From Eubacterium sp. (GTDB lineage Bacteria; Bacillota; Clostridia; Lachnospirales; Lachnospiraceae), in NCBI GenBank assembly GCA_024698585.1, contig JAILRB010000052.1:1-64000 (forward strand): 64,000 nucleotides of DNA. Direction: 5' to 3'. Under the pieces are notes generated by a model. The model saw nothing but the letters and a program-made list of their open reading frames with translations. It searched no databases and was not told where the DNA came from. Positions 8,168 through 16,645 of the stretch are shown piece after piece. Both the position numbers and the translations under genes were made by a program. Positions within the stretch are counted from its first letter, which is position 1, and the number at the start of each line of letters is the position of its first letter.

Positions 8168-8836
8168 ATGAAAATGAAATCTATTGTGAAACTGGAAAAT
8201 GTTTCAAAAGCATATGACAGAGTAGTTCTTGATAATATATCTATGGAAATATTCGAGGGGGATTATTGTGCCATATGTGGAAAATCCGGAGCGGGAAAGT
8301 CAACATTAATGAACATAATAGGCTTGATTGAAGGGTATACTTCTGGTAGTTATTACTTTAATAGTCAACTGATAGACAAAAAAAAGGACTATTCAAAGTT
8401 TAGAAGTGAGTCAATTGGTTTTATTTTTCAGTCCTATAATCTTATCCCGACATTAAATTGCAAAGAAAATATAATGTTGCCGGCGTTGTATGGAATGATG
8501 AATGAAAAACAGAAACAAGAACGGTTTGAATATCTTGTTCAGACAATGGGAATTGATAAATTAATAGAAAAAAAAGTCAATATATTAAGTGGTGGGGAAA
8601 AGCAGAGAATTGCCATCGCCAGAGCTTTATTGCTAAACCCCAAATTGATTATAGCAGATGAGCCAACAGGTAATCTTGATCCAGAAAATAAAGACATTGT
8701 CATGAAAGCCTTAAAAAAGGAAAATGAAAGTGGAAGAACGATACTTATGATTACGCATGATATGGAAGTTGCTAAAGAGGCGAAAAAAATATGTTACTTG
8801 AAAGAAGGAAAAATATATGATACCCCGATTTTTTAG
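8168..8836 (+). CDS. ABC transporter ATP-binding protein, MacB/LolD type
   Basis: 222 residues from ATG 8168, chosen because AAGGAG (8155-8160) lies 7 bases upstream; a TTG at 8165 is possible but less likely. Walker A is GKSGAGKST (about 38-46), the Q-loop is FIFQSYNL, the signature is LSGGEKQR (about 138-145) and Walker B is LIIADEPTGNLD (about 160-171), followed by the switch His in ITHDM. The ADEPTGNLD form and the length are typical of MacB/LolD/FtsE-like ATPases, which power mechanotransmission or lipoprotein and peptide export rather than simple import. It overlaps the permease gene by 20 bases. Confidence 0.95.
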   Translation: MKMKSIVKLENVSKAYDRVVLDNISMEIFEGDYCAICGKSGAGKSTLMNIIGLIEGYTSGSYYFNSQLIDKKKDYSKFRSESIGFIFQSYNLIPTLNCKENIMLPALYGMMNEKQKQERFEYLVQTMGIDKLIEKKVNILSGGEKQRIAIARALLLNPKLIIADEPTGNLDPENKDIVMKALKKENESGRTILMITHDMEVAKEAKKICYLKEGKIYDTPIF

Positions 8837-10055
8837 AATAGGAATTGACGCCGTTGGTATGGTAAAAAAAAATATCAAGATATATGCATTGCTTTCGGTG
8901 ACGTTGATACTAACATTTTCTTCAATGGGGATTTTTGTATTTTTTACTGACTCGTATTATTTTTTGAAAAATAAGGATTATATTAAAGTGTCGCCGAATG
9001 TTTCTGTTATTGAGTATTATGATGGCAGTAACGAAAATGTGACAAATTTTTGCTCGCAATTGAGAAAAATGAAGGATACAAATAGTTGCACTACGATGGA
9101 AGTGGTTTTGCAAGATGATGCTAATCAAATAATAGAGGGTGACATTTATGTAAAGGCTGATATTCATGCCGTTTATGGGCAAAAGTTGTGGGCCTATTAT
9201 TACAATAATGATTCGGGGGTGTTCGATGTAAACAGAATGCAAACACTTCAAGGTGAGAAAAGTATCAGGGTTCGGCAAGGAGAAGTTGTAATTAGTAAAT
9301 ATCTATATGATATTATTATAAGTAATCAAAAGCCGGAAGAAGACGGATTTTATTATGTTAACGTACCATATGGGTACAAAATGGATAGATGTTACAAAAA
9401 ACTAAGAATAGTTGATGTGGTTGAAGATTCGCTTAAGCAACCTGTTTACATAGAGAATGAAAAAACTGTGGGAGAGTTTGATTTTTTTGTATCCATGGAT
9501 GATTTTGACGGAATGAATACTGATACAGTAAGGAAACGTATGGTTGTGGTAAGTCCCAAAAACGTTCAGGTTTTGGAACAAGCTTCAAAATTAGGACTTG
9601 ACTTCAGTACACCTATGTACGATAAATTACAGGCTTTTCAAGATTTGCGTAATATGATCTTTATTAAAGCTGCTATAATCATTGCAATTCTATTATTGTT
9701 GGGAATAAATCTTTATAGTTGCTTTTCTAACGCATTGAATGAAAGAAAGTTTGAAATAGGGGTCAAAAGAGCAATAGGTGCTTCAAAAATGAATATTATT
9801 TTTCAATTTTTTGTAGAGGGAATGATAGTGATGATAGTGGATTTACTCATTTCTATTGCCGTTGTTGTCGTTGCATTGACATCAGTGAAATTGTTTTATC
9901 TATGGCACTTTAACGAAAGATGGAGTATAATAGTGTATGGTCATTCTGTGCTGATATATTTGATATGTTGTGTCTTTATGTCGGTATTTTTTAGTACGAT
10001 GTTTTCATATATGACTACGAGGGTGGAAATTGTTAAGCAGTTGAAAGGTGAATAA
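8817..10055 (+). CDS. ABC transporter permease, FtsX/MacB type
   Basis: 412 residues. One membrane helix lies near the N-terminus (about 24-46). A large extracytoplasmic domain follows (about 50-275). Three C-terminal helices (about 280-305, 335-360, 378-400) make up the FtsX-like fold, with the conserved loop ERKFEIGVKRAIGAS (about 312-326) that contacts the ATPase. This is the MacB four-helix topology. The start ATG 8817 lies inside the ATPase gene and follows GAAGGAA. It closes the operon 6157-10055. No outer-membrane partner is expected in a Gram-positive; such systems often mediate peptide export or resistance to antimicrobial peptides. Confidence 0.92.
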   Translation: MIPRFFRIGIDAVGMVKKNIKIYALLSVTLILTFSSMGIFVFFTDSYYFLKNKDYIKVSPNVSVIEYYDGSNENVTNFCSQLRKMKDTNSCTTMEVVLQDDANQIIEGDIYVKADIHAVYGQKLWAYYYNNDSGVFDVNRMQTLQGEKSIRVRQGEVVISKYLYDIIISNQKPEEDGFYYVNVPYGYKMDRCYKKLRIVDVVEDSLKQPVYIENEKTVGEFDFFVSMDDFDGMNTDTVRKRMVVVSPKNVQVLEQASKLGLDFSTPMYDKLQAFQDLRNMIFIKAAIIIAILLLLGINLYSCFSNALNERKFEIGVKRAIGASKMNIIFQFFVEGMIVMIVDLLISIAVVVVALTSVKLFYLWHFNERWSIIVYGHSVLIYLICCVFMSVFFSTMFSYMTTRVEIVKQLKGE

Positions 10056-10137
10056 TACACATAAATAATTTGTCATATATAGGAAACTGAAATTGGAATT
10101 TGTGAGTGACATTTTGAAAAACGAAGGAGGAAGAGCT

Positions 10138-10461
10138 ATGAAACAGTTATATGTATCCACAAGTGAACCGGAATTAAAGTTGGTTGAGGGACTTTTGAAA
10201 AGTGAAGGAATAGAACCACAGATTTTTGCAGGTGGAGCAGGAGATTACTTACGCGTTCTTGGTGCAGATTATTCCATTGCGAAATCCGTTGTTGTTCAGG
10301 ATCAGGATTACGAAAAAGCAAAGCAGTTACTGGAAGAAAATGGATATACACAGGAAACCCAGAAAAAGATTAATGGGGCAGGAATGATGATTGCCAGAAT
10401 AATTATCGCAATAATTGTTCTCATTGTCGTGGGATGCCTTTTGTACTATGGATTAGAATAA
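10138..10461 (+). CDS. DUF2007-type putative signal-transducing protein with C-terminal membrane helix
   Basis: 107 residues from ATG 10138, preceded by AAGGAGG 7 bases upstream. An upstream in-frame start at 10093 lacks a ribosome site. The N-terminal 65 residues (LYVSTSEPELKLVEGLLKSEG to SVVVQDQDYEKAKQLL) match the small ferredoxin-like DUF2007 fold, which resembles PII-like domains. One C-terminal helix (about 80-103) anchors it in the membrane. Function is unknown. It follows the ABC operon at an 82-base distance and ends at its own terminator. Confidence 0.8.
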   Translation: MKQLYVSTSEPELKLVEGLLKSEGIEPQIFAGGAGDYLRVLGADYSIAKSVVVQDQDYEKAKQLLEENGYTQETQKKINGAGMMIARIIIAIIVLIVVGCLLYYGLE

Positions 10462-10470
10462 AAATGACGG

Positions 10471-10508
10471 CACTCGGAAACTTATATTCCGGGTGTATTT
10501 TTATTTTG
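10471..10508 (+). terminator. Terminator after the DUF2007 gene
   Basis: CACTCGGAA (10471-10479) pairs with TTCCGGGTG (10487-10495) with one T-G wobble. A TATTTTTATTTT tail follows. Confidence 0.75.
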
Positions 10509-10666
10509 CGGGACAGTTCTTCAAGCTTCTCTATAAAAACATTGTGCAAGGAGTACGGAGGTGAGGCATACATGCTTCGCGAGTAAGTTCTTTGCTCGCA
10601 GATTAATGCCAGTATATACTGATATGAGGTTGGATATAGAATAAATAGGATTGAAAGGTCGAAAAA

Positions 10667-10735
10667 TGTCGGAATGAAAAATTAAAATCTGTCGGATTGA
10701 AATTGACAAATCCGTCGGAACGACATAGGATGGTA
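10667..10735 (+). repeat. Three tandem repeats of exactly 23 bases
   Basis: The core (T/C)GTCGGA(A/T) starts at 10667, 10690 and 10713, giving two identical spacings of 23. The bases between are A/T-rich and only partly conserved (GGATTGAAA-like). The second and third copies straddle the promoter at 10703-10731, so these look like binding sites for a regulator rather than a CRISPR or coding repeat. Confidence 0.6.
10703..10731 (+). promoter_or_regulatory. Promoter of the DUF4143 ATPase gene
   Basis: A perfect -35 TTGACA at 10703-10708 and TAGGAT at 10726-10731 are spaced by 17 bases. The third 23-base repeat lies between the two elements, so a bound regulator would block polymerase. Confidence 0.6.
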
Positions 10736-10855
10736 TAGAGGAAATATTTTAGCGTTGCTATCTTCCACAGTGTTTTAAGTATTACAATGAAGTATTCAAT
10801 AATAGTTGAAAGAAAGGAGAATTGTCCTTTACCCTTGAAAGAGGATAGTTGGATT

Positions 10856-12145
10856 ATGTGCGATTTCATGAAAAAAGAAGTGTATAAAAAAAGGATTATT
10901 GACCAAAAAGTGGAAGAATATTTAAAATCCTTTGGTGCGGTGTGCATTGAAGGTCCTAAATGGTGCGGAAAGACCTGGACATCTTCTTACCACAGTAGAA
11001 GTGAAATATTCATTGGAAACCCGGAAGGAAATTTTCAAAACAGACAATTAGCACAAATGAGTCCGGCATTAGTATTGAATGGTGAAACTCCGAGGCTGAT
11101 TGATGAGTGGCAGGAGGTGCCACAGTTATGGGATGCAGTGCGATACCATGTGGATCAGTCTAATAAAAAAGGACAGTTTATTTTGACGGGGTCGGCGACT
11201 CCGAATCATAAAGGAATCTTACACAGTGGTGCGGGACGTATTGGAAGGCTTAGAATGTATCCTATGTCTTTATATGAAGCAGGAAAATCCACAGGTGATG
11301 TATCGTTGAAAGAATTATGTGAAGGAAGGATAAATGCAAAAATAACAGGAGAAGTAGATTTGAGATTGTTGGTTGACTATATTATCCGTGGGGGATGGCC
11401 GGATAATCAGGAAGTGTCTTTACAATATGCATCAAATCTCCCTCAGGAATATATTAAGGCAATCGTTCAAGATGATATTTATCGATTAGATGGAGTGAAA
11501 AGAGACGTTCATAAAGTGGAACTGTTGCTTCGTTCCCTGGCACGAAATGAATCGACGACAGTTACCAATCGAACGTTAAAGAATGATATTAAATCAATAG
11601 ATGATGAAGATATCGATGTAGAGACCGTAGCGAGTTATCTTAATATTTTTAAACGGTTGTTTTTAATTGATAATCAAAAGCCTTATTCAACGAAAATCCG
11701 CTCGTCTGTACGCGTGAAACAGGCGGAAAAAAGACATTTTTCAGATCCTTCTTTGGCGTGTGCCTTGTTAAAAACCACACCGGAAATGCTGATTGGAGAT
11801 TTAAATACATTTGGATTTCTTTTTGAATCACTATGCGAAAGAGATTTAAAGATATATGCAGAATCATTTGGTGGGGAATTATACCATTATCAGGATTACA
11901 GCGGAAAAGAAATTGATGCGGTAATAGAACTCCCAAATGGTGAGTGGTGTGGATTTGAAATAAAACTGGGAGCGCATCAAATAGATGAGGCAGCGGCTAA
12001 TCTATTATCGATTCAAAAGGATATTTTAAGTGATAAAAACGGAAGAGCAGCAAAGACATTGTGCGTTATTTGTGGAATGTCAAATGCGGCTTATCAAAGA
12101 CCGGATGGTGTATATGTTGTACCAATTACATCGTTGCGACCGTAA
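10856..12145 (+). CDS. P-loop ATPase with DUF4143 C-terminal domain
   Basis: 429 residues from ATG 10856, which follows AGAGGAT. The N-terminal AAA-like domain has GPKWCGKT (about 32-39) as Walker A, LIDEWQEVP (about 81-89) as Walker B and FILTGSATP as a sensor strand. The C-terminal DUF4143 domain (about 200-410) ends with EIDAVIE (about 352) and FEIKLG, the spacing of a PD-(D/E)XK nuclease-like core. The family is common in Clostridia and Bacteroidetes and usually occurs as a single gene; its function is not settled, with links to defence or mobile-element biology proposed only from context. Here it is a single-gene unit with an unusual repeat-covered promoter and its own terminator. Confidence 0.88.
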   Translation: MCDFMKKEVYKKRIIDQKVEEYLKSFGAVCIEGPKWCGKTWTSSYHSRSEIFIGNPEGNFQNRQLAQMSPALVLNGETPRLIDEWQEVPQLWDAVRYHVDQSNKKGQFILTGSATPNHKGILHSGAGRIGRLRMYPMSLYEAGKSTGDVSLKELCEGRINAKITGEVDLRLLVDYIIRGGWPDNQEVSLQYASNLPQEYIKAIVQDDIYRLDGVKRDVHKVELLLRSLARNESTTVTNRTLKNDIKSIDDEDIDVETVASYLNIFKRLFLIDNQKPYSTKIRSSVRVKQAEKRHFSDPSLACALLKTTPEMLIGDLNTFGFLFESLCERDLKIYAESFGGELYHYQDYSGKEIDAVIELPNGEWCGFEIKLGAHQIDEAAANLLSIQKDILSDKNGRAAKTLCVICGMSNAAYQRPDGVYVVPITSLRP

Positions 12146-12151
12146 TATAAG

Positions 12152-12190
12152 AAATCCTGTTTGGGAAGAATCCCAGGCAGGATTTTTTCT
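12152..12190 (+). terminator. Terminator after the DUF4143 gene
   Basis: AAATCCTG (12152-12159) pairs with CAGGATTT (12178-12185). TGGGA/TCCCA stacks inside. A TTTTTTCTTGTTTT tail follows and runs into the next promoter. Confidence 0.85.
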
Positions 12191-12218
12191 TGTTTTGCCC
12201 CTTGAAATATTGTATACT
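12190..12218 (+). promoter_or_regulatory. Promoter of the aconitase-family gene
   Basis: TTGTTT (12190-12195) and TATACT (12213-12218) are spaced by 17 bases, giving an expected start near 12225. Confidence 0.6.
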
Positions 12219-12238
12219 AATTATATTAGTGGATTACT

Positions 12239-12259
12239 ATGCCCTGACGGGCATTTTTT
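12239..12259 (+). terminator. Leader terminator (possible attenuator) before the aconitase-family gene
   Basis: ATGCCC (12239-12244) pairs with GGGCAT (12249-12254) around TGAC, followed by six T and a C. It has the form of an intrinsic terminator but lies between the promoter and the CDS, about 15-35 bases into the predicted transcript. Confidence 0.6.
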
Positions 12260-12305
12260 CACGAAAAACGACTGAAAATATGTCGAAAAGATGCAGGAGG
12301 AACAG

Positions 12306-14600
12306 ATGATTACATTAAGTAAAGGTGGCGCTTATCTCATTAACGGAACTGACGTTATTGAAGAGGGCAACGAAGAATTATTAAAGAGTAAATTAGGTGA
12401 CAAGTATCTTTCAAAGGAAGAAGCTGCGAAGAATACGATGGCTTATAATATTTTGAAAGACCATAATACATCAGGCAATATGAATGAGTTGCAGATTAAG
12501 TTTGACAAACTGACTTCTCATGATATTACCTTTGTTGGAATTATCCAGACAGCCAGAGCATCAGGATTGGAAAAATTCCCGATTCCTTATGTTCTTACAA
12601 ACTGCCATAACAGTTTATGTGCGGTAGGTGGAACCATTAACGAAGATGACCACATGTTTGGTCTGACAGCTGCTAAGAAATACGGCGGTATCTATGTACC
12701 ACCTCATCAGGCAGTTATTCATCAGTTCGCAAGAGAAATGCTTGCAGGTGGTGGAAAGATGATTTTAGGTTCTGACTCTCATACCCGTTACGGTGCATTG
12801 GGAACAATGGCTATGGGTGAAGGTGGACCGGAACTTGTAAAACAGTTACTGAACCAGACTTATGATATCAATATGCCTGGCGTAATCGGTATCTACATGA
12901 CCGGAGAACCACAGAAGGGTGTTGGTCCTCAGGACGTGGCTTTGGCAATTATCGGTGAAGTATTTGCCAAGGGGTACGTAAAGAATAAAGTAATGGAATT
13001 CGTTGGACCTGGTGTGTCAAATCTTTCCGCTGACTTCCGTATCGGTGTGGACGTTATGACAACAGAAACTACATGTCTTTCTTCTATTTGGAGAACCGAT
13101 GAAAAGATTAAGGAATTCTATGACATTCACGGAAGAGTAGAAGAATACAAGGAATTAAATCCGGGTGAAGTTACATACTACGATGGAATTGTTTACGTTG
13201 ACTTATCTAAGATTAAGCCAATGATCGCAATGCCATTCCACCCAAGTAATACATACACTATTGACGAATTAAATGCGAACCTGGAAGACATCCTTCATGA
13301 TGTTGAAAAGAAAGCATTGGTTTCTTTAGACGGACAGGTTGATTACAAGCTGACTGATAAGATCAGAAACGGAAAGCTTTATGTAGAACAGGGTATCATC
13401 GCAGGTTGTGCCGGTGGTGGATTCGAAAACATCTGTGCAGCAGCAGACATCCTGAAAGGAAAGAACATCGGTGCAGATGAATTTACATTAAGTGTTTATC
13501 CAGCATCTATGCCGGTATATATGGAACTCATCAAGAATGGCTCCGCAGCAGATATCATGGCAGCAGGTGGTGTATTAAAGACAGCATTCTGTGGACCATG
13601 TTTCGGTGCCGGAGATACACCTTCCAACAATGCATTCAGTATCAGACATTCTACACGTAACTTCCCGAACAGAGAAGGAAGTAAGCTTCAGAATGGTCAG
13701 ATTTCTTCTGTAGCATTGATGGATGCCCGTTCCATTGCAGCAACTGCAGCAAATAAGGGTTACTTAACTTCTGCAGCTGATATTGATGTGGAATACCAGA
13801 ACAAGAAATATCACTTCGACAGCAGCATTTACGCAAACAGAGTCTTTGATTCCAAGGGTGTTGCTGATCCGAATACAGAATTAAAGCTTGGTCCAAACAT
13901 TAAGGACTGGCCGGAAATGGTAGCTTTAACAGATAACCTGTTATTAAAGGTTGTATCTGAAATTCACGATCCTGTAACAACTACAGATGAATTGATTCCA
14001 TCCGGAGAAACTTCATCATACCGTTCTAATCCTTTGGGACTTGCTGAATTCGCATTGTCTAGAAAGGATCCTGCATACGTAGGAAGAGCGAAAGAAGTTC
14101 AGGCTGCGGAAAAAGCGAGAGAAGCAGGAAATTGTCCGGGAGAAGTATTGCCGGAAATCAAGGAAATGACAGAACTCATTAAGAGTGAATTGTCACAGTA
14201 TCCGATTTGCAAGGAAACAATCGGAATCGGCAGTACAATCTATGCAGTAAAACCTGGTGATGGTTCTGCCAGAGAACAGGCTGCATCCTGCCAGAAGGTA
14301 TTAGGCGGATGGGCAAACATTGCACAGGAATACGCTACTAAGAGATATCGTTCGAACTTAATCAACTGGGGTATGCTTCCATTCATCTATGAAGAGGAAG
14401 AACTTCCATTTAAGTTGAATGATTATATCTTCGTTCCGAATGTTGCGAAAGCAGTTCAGGAAGGTAAGACGGAATTAGAAGCATTTGCCATTGATGAGAA
14501 CAAGAACATCACACCATTTACATTAAAGCTTGGTGAAATGACAGATGATGAAAGGGAAATTATCTTAAAGGGTTGTTTGATTAATTATAACAGAATCTAA
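12306..14600 (+). CDS. Aconitase-family hydratase (aconitate hydratase-like, 4Fe-4S)
   Basis: 764 residues from ATG 12306. The in-frame ATG 12291 overlaps the ribosome site GCAGGAGGAA and is not the start. Family marks include [16 protein letters not shown] (about 98-113), [21 protein letters not shown] (split by the active-site Ser/His region near 155-175) and CGPCFGAGD (Cys 429 and Cys 432). The third likely cluster ligand, Cys 368, lies in [10 protein letters not shown], where classical aconitases have GSCTN. A swivel domain (about 560-750) completes the fold. The enzyme probably interconverts citrate-like tricarboxylates in the cytoplasm, but the altered motif leaves the substrate open. 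No citrate synthase or isocitrate dehydrogenase gene is near. It may be co-transcribed with glgB, 73 bases downstream, across a hairpin with no T-run. Confidence 0.88.
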   Translation: MITLSKGGAYLINGTDVIEEGNEELLKSKLGDKYLSKEEAAKNTMAYNILKDHNTSGNMNELQIKFDKLTSHDITFVGIIQTARASGLEKFPIPYVLTNCHNSLCAVGGTINEDDHMFGLTAAKKYGGIYVPPHQAVIHQFAREMLAGGGKMILGSDSHTRYGALGTMAMGEGGPELVKQLLNQTYDINMPGVIGIYMTGEPQKGVGPQDVALAIIGEVFAKGYVKNKVMEFVGPGVSNLSADFRIGVDVMTTETTCLSSIWRTDEKIKEFYDIHGRVEEYKELNPGEVTYYDGIVYVDLSKIKPMIAMPFHPSNTYTIDELNANLEDILHDVEKKALVSLDGQVDYKLTDKIRNGKLYVEQGIIAGCAGGGFENICAAADILKGKNIGADEFTLSVYPASMPVYMELIKNGSAADIMAAGGVLKTAFCGPCFGAGDTPSNNAFSIRHSTRNFPNREGSKLQNGQISSVALMDARSIAATAANKGYLTSAADIDVEYQNKKYHFDSSIYANRVFDSKGVADPNTELKLGPNIKDWPEMVALTDNLLLKVVSEIHDPVTTTDELIPSGETSSYRSNPLGLAEFALSRKDPAYVGRAKEVQAAEKAREAGNCPGEVLPEIKEMTELIKSELSQYPICKETIGIGSTIYAVKPGDGSAREQAASCQKVLGGWANIAQEYATKRYRSNLINWGMLPFIYEEEELPFKLNDYIFVPNVAKAVQEGKTELEAFAIDENKNITPFTLKLGEMTDDEREIILKGCLINYNRI

Positions 14601-14606
14601 TGGTTG

Positions 14607-14644
14607 TCCGGCTCTCGGAGGGCGTAAGCTTTTCCGGAGCCGGA
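14607..14644. other. Long GC-rich intercistronic hairpin
   Basis: TCCGGCTC (14607-14614) pairs with GAGCCGGA (14637-14644). CGGA/TCCG (14616-14619 and 14633-14636) extends it past a single bulged T. No T-run follows, so it is more likely a message-processing or stability element than a full terminator. Confidence 0.6.
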
Positions 14645-14673
14645 TAGCAAATCAAGACTATAAAGGAGGCTAT

Positions 14674-16596
14674 ATGGAGAATAAATATCTTATAACAAAA
14701 GATGATTGCTATTTATTCGGTAAGGGCATTCATTATGAAATTTATAATAAGCTGGGTGCTCACGAAACTGAAATTGATGGCGTTAAGGGAACATATTTTG
14801 CAGTTTGGGCACCGCATGCCGTCAATGTATCCGTTGTAGGAGATTTTAATGGCTGGGTTGGGTTTGACCATAATATGAAGATGGAAAACGAGTCAGGAAT
14901 CTGGGAATTATTTATTCCGGAAATTGGCGAAGGCGAGTTATATAAATATGCAATTACAACGCAGACCGGCGATACCTTATTTAAGGCAGATCCATATGGT
15001 AACTGGGCGGAAGTTCGTCCGGGAAACGCCTCCCGTATAGCAAATATTGAGAATTATAAATGGAAAGACAGTAAATGGATTGCTCAGAAAGCGAAGGAAA
15101 ATCACTATGAGCAGCCAATGTCCATTTACGAAGTGCATCTGGGATCATGGAAGAAAGAGTTCCAGGGACCGGATGATGAAGATGGATTTTATGATTATAA
15201 GCGATTGGCAAAAGAGCTGGTAGCTTATGTGAAGGACATGGGGTACACCCATGTAGAATTAATGGGTGTTTTGGAACATCCTTTTGATGGCTCCTGGGGA
15301 TATCAGGTTGTGGGCTATTATGCACCGACTTCCCGATATGGAAAGCCGGAGGAATTCATGTACCTTGTAGATGCATTCCATAAGGCAGGAATTGCAGTCA
15401 TTCTTGACTGGGTTCCGGCACATTTCCCAAAGGATGCCCATGGACTTGCCATGTTTGATGGCACACCGCTTTATGAATATGCGGACACCAGAAAGGGAGA
15501 ACATCCTGACTGGGGAACAAAGGTATTCGATTACGCGAAGACAGAAGTAAGCAATTTCCTTTTGGCAAATGCATTGTTCTGGGTAGAGAAATATCACATT
15601 GACGGACTTCGCGTGGACGCTGTGGCTTCTATGCTGTACCTGGATTACGGTCGTGAAGATGGTCAGTGGGTTCCAAATATTCATGGCGGAAATGAAAATC
15701 TGGAAGCAATAGAATTCTTTAAGCACTTGAGTAGTATTATGAAATACAGAAATCCTAGAGCATACGTGATTGCAGAAGAATCTACTGCATGGCCAAAGGT
15801 TACCATGGCACCGGAAGAGGGTGGCTTAGGCTTCTCTTATAAGTGGAACATGGGATGGATGCACGATTTCTTAGAGTATACAAAGCAGGATCCTTACTTT
15901 AAGAAGGGTGCACATAACCAGATGACTTTTGGTATTACTTACGCATTCAGCGAAAACTTCATCTTAGTATTGTCTCACGATGAGGTAGTACATCTGAAGT
16001 GTTCGATGTTAAATAAAATGCCGGGATATCCTTCCGACAAGTTTAAAAACTTAAAAACTGCATATACTTTCATGATGGGACATCCGGGAAGAAAGCTGTT
16101 GTTCATGGGACAGGAATTTGCACAGCTTCAGGAATGGTCCGAAGCGAGAGCATTGGACTGGTATTTATTGGAAGAACCGGAACATAAGGATATGCAGGAG
16201 TATGTGAAGAAGTTACTTCATATTTATAAAAAATATCCTGCCCTTCATACAGAAACGAAGGGTTATGGAGCGTTCCAATGGATTAATGCGGATGACTGTG
16301 ACAGAAGTATTTTCAGCTTTATCCGTCATACCACAGAACATGATTGCAAGAACTCGGTTGGAGTGGTTTGTAACTTTACTCCGATGGAACGACCGGATTA
16401 TGTGGTAGGTGTTCCGAAAGCAGGAACCTATAAGCGAATTATTACGACAGAAAGCGGAGATACGCAGGCTGTAAAATATAAGGCGATTAAGGGTGAATGT
16501 GACGGATTTCCATATCGATTGGAAATTCCACTTCGTCCGTTTGAATCTGTTATGTTTGAATTTCCAAAGGTGACAGGAAAGAAAGAGAAATCATAA
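14674..16596 (+). CDS. glgB: 1,4-alpha-glucan branching enzyme
   Basis: 640 residues, normal for a GH13 branching enzyme. The N-terminal CBM48 (GVKGTYFAVWAPHAVNVSVVG onward, split here, about 30-125) precedes the TIM barrel. Catalytic motifs are DWVPAHFPKDAHG, GLRVDAVASM (nucleophile Asp about 316), VIAEESTAWP (acid/base Glu about 370) and LSHDEVVH (about 435). It transfers alpha-1,4 chains to alpha-1,6 branch points during glycogen synthesis in the cytoplasm. AAAGGAGG (14662-14669) supports ATG 14674. It lies 12.5 kb from glgC/glgD and separate from them; glgA, glgP and glgX are not in the window. Confidence 0.97.
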   Translation: MENKYLITKDDCYLFGKGIHYEIYNKLGAHETEIDGVKGTYFAVWAPHAVNVSVVGDFNGWVGFDHNMKMENESGIWELFIPEIGEGELYKYAITTQTGDTLFKADPYGNWAEVRPGNASRIANIENYKWKDSKWIAQKAKENHYEQPMSIYEVHLGSWKKEFQGPDDEDGFYDYKRLAKELVAYVKDMGYTHVELMGVLEHPFDGSWGYQVVGYYAPTSRYGKPEEFMYLVDAFHKAGIAVILDWVPAHFPKDAHGLAMFDGTPLYEYADTRKGEHPDWGTKVFDYAKTEVSNFLLANALFWVEKYHIDGLRVDAVASMLYLDYGREDGQWVPNIHGGNENLEAIEFFKHLSSIMKYRNPRAYVIAEESTAWPKVTMAPEEGGLGFSYKWNMGWMHDFLEYTKQDPYFKKGAHNQMTFGITYAFSENFILVLSHDEVVHLKCSMLNKMPGYPSDKFKNLKTAYTFMMGHPGRKLLFMGQEFAQLQEWSEARALDWYLLEEPEHKDMQEYVKKLLHIYKKYPALHTETKGYGAFQWINADDCDRSIFSFIRHTTEHDCKNSVGVVCNFTPMERPDYVVGVPKAGTYKRIITTESGDTQAVKYKAIKGECDGFPYRLEIPLRPFESVMFEFPKVTGKKEKS

Positions 16597-16600
16597 GAAT

Positions 16601-16630
16601 AAGGGCAGTAACAATCGCTGCCCTTTCTTC
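16601..16630 (+). terminator. Partial terminator after glgB
   Basis: AAGGGCAG (16601-16608) pairs with CTGCCCTT (16618-16625), followed by the short tail TCTTC. The T-run is poor, so read-through into the next gene is likely. Confidence 0.55.
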
Positions 16631-16645
16631 GCGAAGGTATAGATT

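Larger units (their letters stand above)
10509..10855. other. Intergenic region with repeat-covered promoter
   Basis: I see no supported gene here. It contains a GCGAG/CTCGC inverted repeat near 10579-10600, three 23-base tandem repeats and a promoter (listed separately). An open frame continues upstream of ATG 10856 to ATG 10787, but without a ribosome site. AAAGGAG at 10813-10819 precedes only an 8-codon frame. Confidence 0.5.

Noticed and set aside
10667-10735. 23-base repeats as a mini CRISPR array
   Set aside because: Only a 7-8 base core is conserved, there are no constant-length spacers between full repeats, and there are no cas genes.
10787-10855. Upstream start (ATG 10787) for the DUF4143 ATPase
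   Set aside because: It has no ribosome site, and family members usually begin close to the YKKRIID segment, which ATG 10856 provides.
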